Part shown: positions 60,375 to 64,000 of the stretch, in pieces
Layout: the number at the start of each line of letters is the position of its first letter
Numbering within the stretch: the first letter of the stretch is position 1
From: Candidatus Meridianibacter frigidus
GTDB taxonomy: Bacteria > Vulcanimicrobiota > Vulcanimicrobiia > Vulcanimicrobiales > Vulcanimicrobiaceae
Direction: 5' to 3'
NCBI GenBank assembly: GCA_003243975.1
Contig: QHBJ01000040.1
Location: 1 to 64,000, forward strand
DNA length: 64,000 nt
Position numbers and translations under genes: made by a program
The notes under the pieces: model-generated
Seen by the model: the letters and a program-made list of their open reading frames with translations, nothing else
The model's database searches: none
What the model was told of the DNA's origin: nothing

Positions 60375-61578
60375 CGCCGCATTTACCCCCGCACTGTACG
60401 ATCGTTACCAAAGGTCGCTCGAAAGGCGCCTCGGTGCTTCGGTCGCCTTTCGCCTAGCCGAAACGCCGGTATTTCTGCCGGCAGCTTTACGCCGCCGCTG
60501 TGCGGTAGCCGCGACCGAAATAATCTCGCAGCTGTGCGATCCGGCTCGCATTGCTCGCATGCGAGAGGCCATTCCGGAAAACTATCGGGGAGCGGACAGC
60601 GATGGGCTGCCGCAGTTCTTGATTCTGGACTTCGCCGTGGTTCGAGATGCCGACCAGACGCTCAACCCGCGACTGATCGAGTTGCAGGGGTTCCCCTCGC
60701 TTCTGGCTTTTGAAACAATGCAGCGCGATGCGTGGGCAGAGACGATGCGGGACATCCCGGGCCTGCAAGAAGATTGGTCCTGCTGGTATTCGGGCTTGGG
60801 CCGTGAGGGTTTCTTGGACCTAACGCGCCGGGCGATTGTTGGCGATCACGATCCGAAGCATGTGGTCTTGCTAGACCTTGATCCGCCCACCCAAAAGACG
60901 GCCGCGGATTTCTTTGCAACTAACAAGTTCTTCGGTGTGGACGCGGTCGATCCGTCGGAGTTCGTTCAGCGCGGCCGCAGGCTCTATCGCAGGGCTAGCG
61001 GAAATGGCGGCTTGATTCCGATCAAACGAATCTATAACCGCGTCATCATGGATGAAGTCGAGCGTAAGCAAATTTCGCTGCCCTTCGATTTGCGCGACGA
61101 TCTCGAGGTCGAATGGGCACCGCACCCCGACTGGTTTTTTATTTGGTCCAAGTACTCGCTGCCGTTCTTGGACCATCCTGCCGTCCCAAGAACGGTGCTG
61201 GTTAGCGATGTCGCTGCGACCCCCGAATCCTTGGGGGAGCGATACGTCCTCAAGCCGCTGTTTTCATTCGCCGGCGGAGGCGTCAACGTCAGACCCAGCG
61301 CGAGAGATCTCGCGGCAATTCCGCGAGCAGAACGTTCCGATTGGTGTTTGCAGGAGAAAGTCGAGTATTCGCGCGTCTTGGAGACCACGCAAGGCGAGTC
61401 CGCGAAGGTCGAGCTGCGCATGATGTTTTTGCGCCCCGATAATGAGGCGCGGTTTATTGCGGCGGAAAATCTGTGCAGACTTTCGCGCGGCGACATGATC
61501 GGGGTCGATTTCAACACTGCAGCCGGGTGGGTAGGCTCGTCGGTCGGCATTTGGCCGGCCGGCGAAGTTATGGACTGA
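60346..61578 (+). CDS. Atypical ATP-grasp-like ligase (cluster gene D)
   Basis: 410 residues from ATG 60346 (AAGG upstream). The core-like segment LNPRLIELQGFPSLLAFETM (about residues 107-126) is followed by RVIMDEVERKQISLPFDLRD, and the ATP-grasp-like loop ERYVLKPLFSFAGGGVNVRP with K303 near residue 303. WCLQEKVEYSRVLETTQG and KVELRMMFLRPDNEARFIAA follow. The order, with the nucleotide loop near the C-terminus and the acidic ELQ segment early, is like circularly permuted ATP-grasp proteins. The product is unknown. Confidence 0.75.
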   Translation: MDLRFRPHFNAAFTPALYDRYQRSLERRLGASVAFRLAETPVFLPAALRRRCAVAATEIISQLCDPARIARMREAIPENYRGADSDGLPQFLILDFAVVRDADQTLNPRLIELQGFPSLLAFETMQRDAWAETMRDIPGLQEDWSCWYSGLGREGFLDLTRRAIVGDHDPKHVVLLDLDPPTQKTAADFFATNKFFGVDAVDPSEFVQRGRRLYRRASGNGGLIPIKRIYNRVIMDEVERKQISLPFDLRDDLEVEWAPHPDWFFIWSKYSLPFLDHPAVPRTVLVSDVAATPESLGERYVLKPLFSFAGGGVNVRPSARDLAAIPRAERSDWCLQEKVEYSRVLETTQGESAKVELRMMFLRPDNEARFIAAENLCRLSRGDMIGVDFNTAAGWVGSSVGIWPAGEVMD

Positions 61579-63094
61579 CGGTTAGGCCTTCGGGCTCAAC
61601 GACCGGACCGATCTCATCCGGATTCGATTTACGGAAACCGTAGCAGAAGAAGAAGATCAGACCCACGAGCAGACAGCCGGTGAACCAGATCCAGGTGGTT
61701 TTCGAAAGCCCGAAGACTGCCAAGAAGAGCGAGCAAACGATGCCCAAGATCGGAAAGACCGGCACAAAGGGGACGCGGAAACTCCGCTGCATGTCGGGCT
61801 TGCGGTGCCGCAGATAGAGCACGCCCGCGCATACCACCGTGAAAGCGATCAGCGTTCCGATGTTCACTAGGTTCAAGAGCTGGTTGAGCGGGACGACCAA
61901 AGTCAGCAGCGCGACGACAACACCGGTAAACATGGTCGTGTTCAGCGGCGTCTTGAATCGCGGATGCACTTTGGCAACCACGGGTGGCAGCATCTTGTCG
62001 CGCGCCATGACGTAGAAAATTCGCGATTGGCCCAGCAGCGAACTGAGGGCGACGCTGGTCGTTCCGGCCAGAACGCCCATTACGATGATCGCGCTCACGA
62101 ATGGTAAGTGAAGCGGGGCAAGGGCGTATACCAGCGGATCTTTCAGCGGCACGTGCGACCACGGAACTGCGCCCACCAAAACAATCGCCGTCGCGCAGTA
62201 GATCACGGTGCCGATGGCAAGCGCGCCCAACACGCCCAACGGGACGTCTCGCTGGGGGTTCTTGCACTCTTCGGCAGTGGTGGTCGCTGTGTCAAATCCG
62301 ATGTAGCTGAAGAAGACGTAGGCGGAAATCGCGATGATTCCAAAGGGCTGCAGCGAGGACGTGTAGTCCGCCATTCCACCAAACGGCGAGAGCCTTCCCC
62401 ACCCCATTGGGTTGAAGTCGTGCAGATTGGCGGCATGGAACAAGAAAATGCCGGCCACGATGAAGACCATCAGCGCTGAAATTTTGAGAACCACGAAAAT
62501 GTTGTTGGTGGTCGCCGACTCCCGAATTCCAATGGAGAGCAAAGCGCTCAAAGCCAGCACGAAAAGGGCGCCCACCAAGTCAACCTGCGTGTGCGCGAAG
62601 TCGTATCCGGCCAGGTTCCACCACGCGCCGTGCATGACCAAATTCGATGTCTGTGCCCACACGGGAAGTGCGATGCCGACGGACTTCAGTACGTCTTGAA
62701 AGGCGGCAGAAAACTGCTGCGCTACCGGCGCCGCGCTGATCCCATACTCGAAGATCAACGCGAAGCCGATGATCCACCCGAAGAGCTTCCCGAGCGTCGC
62801 GTATGCGTAGGTGTAAGCGCTGCCGGCCACGGGTACCATCGATCCCAATTCGGCGTAGCAGAGCGCTGCAAAGAACGACGTCAATCCCGCCAGCAGATAC
62901 GAGATGATGACCGCCGGTCCCGCGCCCTTGACGCCGGTGCCGATGGTGGTAAAGATGCCGCCGCCGATCATCGTCCCCAGCCCGATAGCGACGAGGTCTT
63001 TCGCCGTCAGCGCCCGGCGCAGGATCTTGCCTTGGCCCAAGGCGCGTAGTTTCTCGACCGAACTGGTGGCGAAGAGCTGCTGCACAAACGACAT
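61568..63094 (-). CDS. Amino-acid permease, APC family
   Basis: 508 residues. The N-terminal LVAIGLGTMIGGGIFTTIGT is the APC substrate-loop signature. GLTSFFAALCYAELGSMVPV, AGSAYTYAYATLGKLFGWII and FFSYIGFDTATTTAEECKNP, then QRDVPLGVLGALAIGTVIY, follow. About 12-14 transmembrane helices are expected, the cationic amino acid transporter-like subgroup. It converges on cluster gene D with an 11-base overlap, so it may import a precursor, but it is on the other strand. Confidence 0.94.
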   Translation of the reverse strand: MSFVQQLFATSSVEKLRALGQGKILRRALTAKDLVAIGLGTMIGGGIFTTIGTGVKGAGPAVIISYLLAGLTSFFAALCYAELGSMVPVAGSAYTYAYATLGKLFGWIIGFALIFEYGISAAPVAQQFSAAFQDVLKSVGIALPVWAQTSNLVMHGAWWNLAGYDFAHTQVDLVGALFVLALSALLSIGIRESATTNNIFVVLKISALMVFIVAGIFLFHAANLHDFNPMGWGRLSPFGGMADYTSSLQPFGIIAISAYVFFSYIGFDTATTTAEECKNPQRDVPLGVLGALAIGTVIYCATAIVLVGAVPWSHVPLKDPLVYALAPLHLPFVSAIIVMGVLAGTTSVALSSLLGQSRIFYVMARDKMLPPVVAKVHPRFKTPLNTTMFTGVVVALLTLVVPLNQLLNLVNIGTLIAFTVVCAGVLYLRHRKPDMQRSFRVPFVPVFPILGIVCSLFLAVFGLSKTTWIWFTGCLLVGLIFFFCYGFRKSNPDEIGPVVEPEGLTVSP

Positions 63095-63141
63095 GCGGCG
63101 GGCGTTCGCAGAGGCGCCCCGCGCGCCCTACTCGCTTGCGT

Positions 63142-63744
63142 TTAGCGCGGTTGCGGAGGTTGGCTCTTCGCGTTCCAGAGATGCTCGGGTTCACCTAGCG
63201 CGTTGTTGCTCCACCGCGCCCACACGAAGAGCGCGTCCGAAAGCCGGTTGACGTAGATCAACACATCGGGGGAGATCGTCTCGCTCTCCGAGAGCGTAAC
63301 CAGTAGCCGTTCGGCGCGGCGACAGACCGTGCGCGCCACGTGAAGCTGCGCTCCGCAAGCGGAGCCGCCGGGATGGATGAAGTTCGCGAGCGGCAGAAGA
63401 TCGCGTTGTGCTTCGTCGATCGCGCGTTCGAGAGCAGTTGCCTCGGCAGCAGAGATGAGCGGCATCCCTTCCCAGCGGTTCTTCGGCAGCGTGGCCAAAT
63501 CCGAACCCAAGTTGAAGAGCATATCTTGCGTCCACCCCAACCACGCATCCAGCCGTGATGCGCGCTCGCTTCGCTCGGTACTCGCAAGCAGCGCGTTGCG
63601 TGCCATGCCGACTACGCTGGAAAGCTCGTCGATCGTGCCGTAGGCATCGATGCGCAGCGCATTCTTTCTCAGCCGCTGGCCTCCGACCAGCCCGGTGGTG
63701 CCGTCGTCGCCGGTGCGCGTGTAAATGCGAGTGAGCTTGGGCAT
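63142..63744 (-). CDS. Cob(I)alamin adenosyltransferase, PduO type
   Basis: 200 residues from ATG 63744. The motifs are IYTRTGDDGTTGLVGGQRLR, RIDAYGTIDELSSVVGMARN, LPLANFIHPGGSACGAQLHV, and ARTVCRRAERLLVTLSESET. This is the PduO/MMAB family, which adds adenosine to cob(I)alamin. It is about 47 bases downstream of the permease gene's start. A B12 need also fits QueG at 38 kb. Confidence 0.95.
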   Translation of the reverse strand: MPKLTRIYTRTGDDGTTGLVGGQRLRKNALRIDAYGTIDELSSVVGMARNALLASTERSERASRLDAWLGWTQDMLFNLGSDLATLPKNRWEGMPLISAAEATALERAIDEAQRDLLPLANFIHPGGSACGAQLHVARTVCRRAERLLVTLSESETISPDVLIYVNRLSDALFVWARWSNNALGEPEHLWNAKSQPPQPR

Positions 63745-63818
63745 GTGGTCCGTTTCGAGCAATCACCGAGCGACACTTGCGAGGGGCACACCGCCGAAGA
63801 GGCAAACGTAGGGCCGCT

Positions 63819-64000
63819 ATGTCCCAAGCCGACTTCAAGAATGAGGACGTACCGCCTAAAGCGGACGACCTCTCTGCGTGGTATACCGCAGTAACCCTGC
63901 GAGCCGAATTGGTTTCGTACTCACCTGTCCGGGGCTGCGTCGTGCTGCGCCCCTATGGTTTCGGCTTGTGGGAAAACCTCCAAAAGGAGCTGGACGCGCG
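63819..64000 (+). CDS. proS: Proline--tRNA ligase, N-terminal part (runs off the window)
   Basis: The first 60 codons are present. DDLSAWYTAVTLRAELVSYS, then PVRGCVVLRPYGFGLWENLQ, are the N-terminal landmarks of the archaeal/eukaryotic-type (type 3) ProRS. The usual bacterial type with the editing insertion starts differently. The ATG at 63819 is preceded by a weak GGG. It follows the ligase cluster, where Firmicutes put proS directly after ispG or rseP. Confidence 0.93.
   Translation, partial: MSQADFKNEDVPPKADDLSAWYTAVTLRAELVSYSPVRGCVVLRPYGFGLWENLQKELDA

Overview
This is a 64 kb stretch of a GC-rich, very compact bacterial chromosome. Genes abut or overlap by 1-4 bases (ATGA, GTGA, TTGA), and GTG and TTG starts are common. 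Envelope genes point to a diderm: an RND pump, a TonB-type C-terminal domain, a LolA-like protein, lipoproteins and RmlABC rhamnose genes. Gene order is Terrabacteria-like: recG..rsmD-coaD-..-ylbL/sepM, and rpsB-tsf-pyrH-frr-uppS-cdsA-dxr-rseP-ispG..proS with the archaeal/eukaryotic-type ProRS. Together this suggests a deep-branching diderm such as Candidatus Eremiobacterota (WPS-2). That assignment is inference; no rRNA gene is present.

Layout. 1-10 kb: a possible gene fragment, holin-like membrane proteins, an orphan RND pump, tRNA-Phe, a flavin disulfide reductase, small secreted proteins, MsrA, a penicillin-binding-protein-like hydrolase and two membrane proteins (DUF1345- and DUF4239-like). 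10-12 kb: a split two-gene LigD-type polymerase and ATP-dependent ligase, then tRNA-Gly and tRNA-Cys. 12-23 kb: a ketopantoate-reductase family gene, recG, a tandem M16 peptidase, HAD, DUF885, rsmD, coaD, a coiled-coil protein and a Lon/PDZ protease. 23-32 kb: TlpA-like thioredoxin, a thiolase / enoyl-CoA hydratase / hydroxyacyl-CoA dehydrogenase set, a DUF2249-CRP fusion regulator, PhoU, a class V aminotransferase and an unusual ATP-grasp-like protein. 33-41 kb: a tightly overlapped run with molybdenum-cofactor genes (moaD, moaE, moeB-rhodanese, moaA), rmlC, an aldo/keto reductase, queG and a LolA-like gene. 41-47 kb: ECF sigma, an anti-sigma/TonB fusion, cytochrome c, photolyase, a zinc-finger membrane protein, an ABC exporter and csrA. 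47-49 kb: rmlA and rmlB on the minus strand. 48.8-57 kb: the conserved translation/isoprenoid/envelope operon.

The most interesting region is 57.3-61.6 kb. Four tightly packed genes encode a RimK-like ATP-grasp ligase, a GCS2/YbdK carboxylate-amine ligase, a divergent class I glutamine-amidotransferase-like protein and a second, atypical ATP-grasp-like protein. They sit between ispG and proS, genes usually close together, and look like a peptide or amide metabolite pathway. An amino-acid permease and a cobalamin adenosyltransferase follow on the opposite strand. Other points of note are an apparent ATA start codon for pyrH, a cdsA whose conserved reading frame extends above its first canonical start, the DUF2249-CRP fusion, the anti-sigma/TonB fusion beside a photolyase, and two copies of a dispersed palindromic repeat. 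No CRISPR array, insertion sequence, rRNA or prophage was seen.
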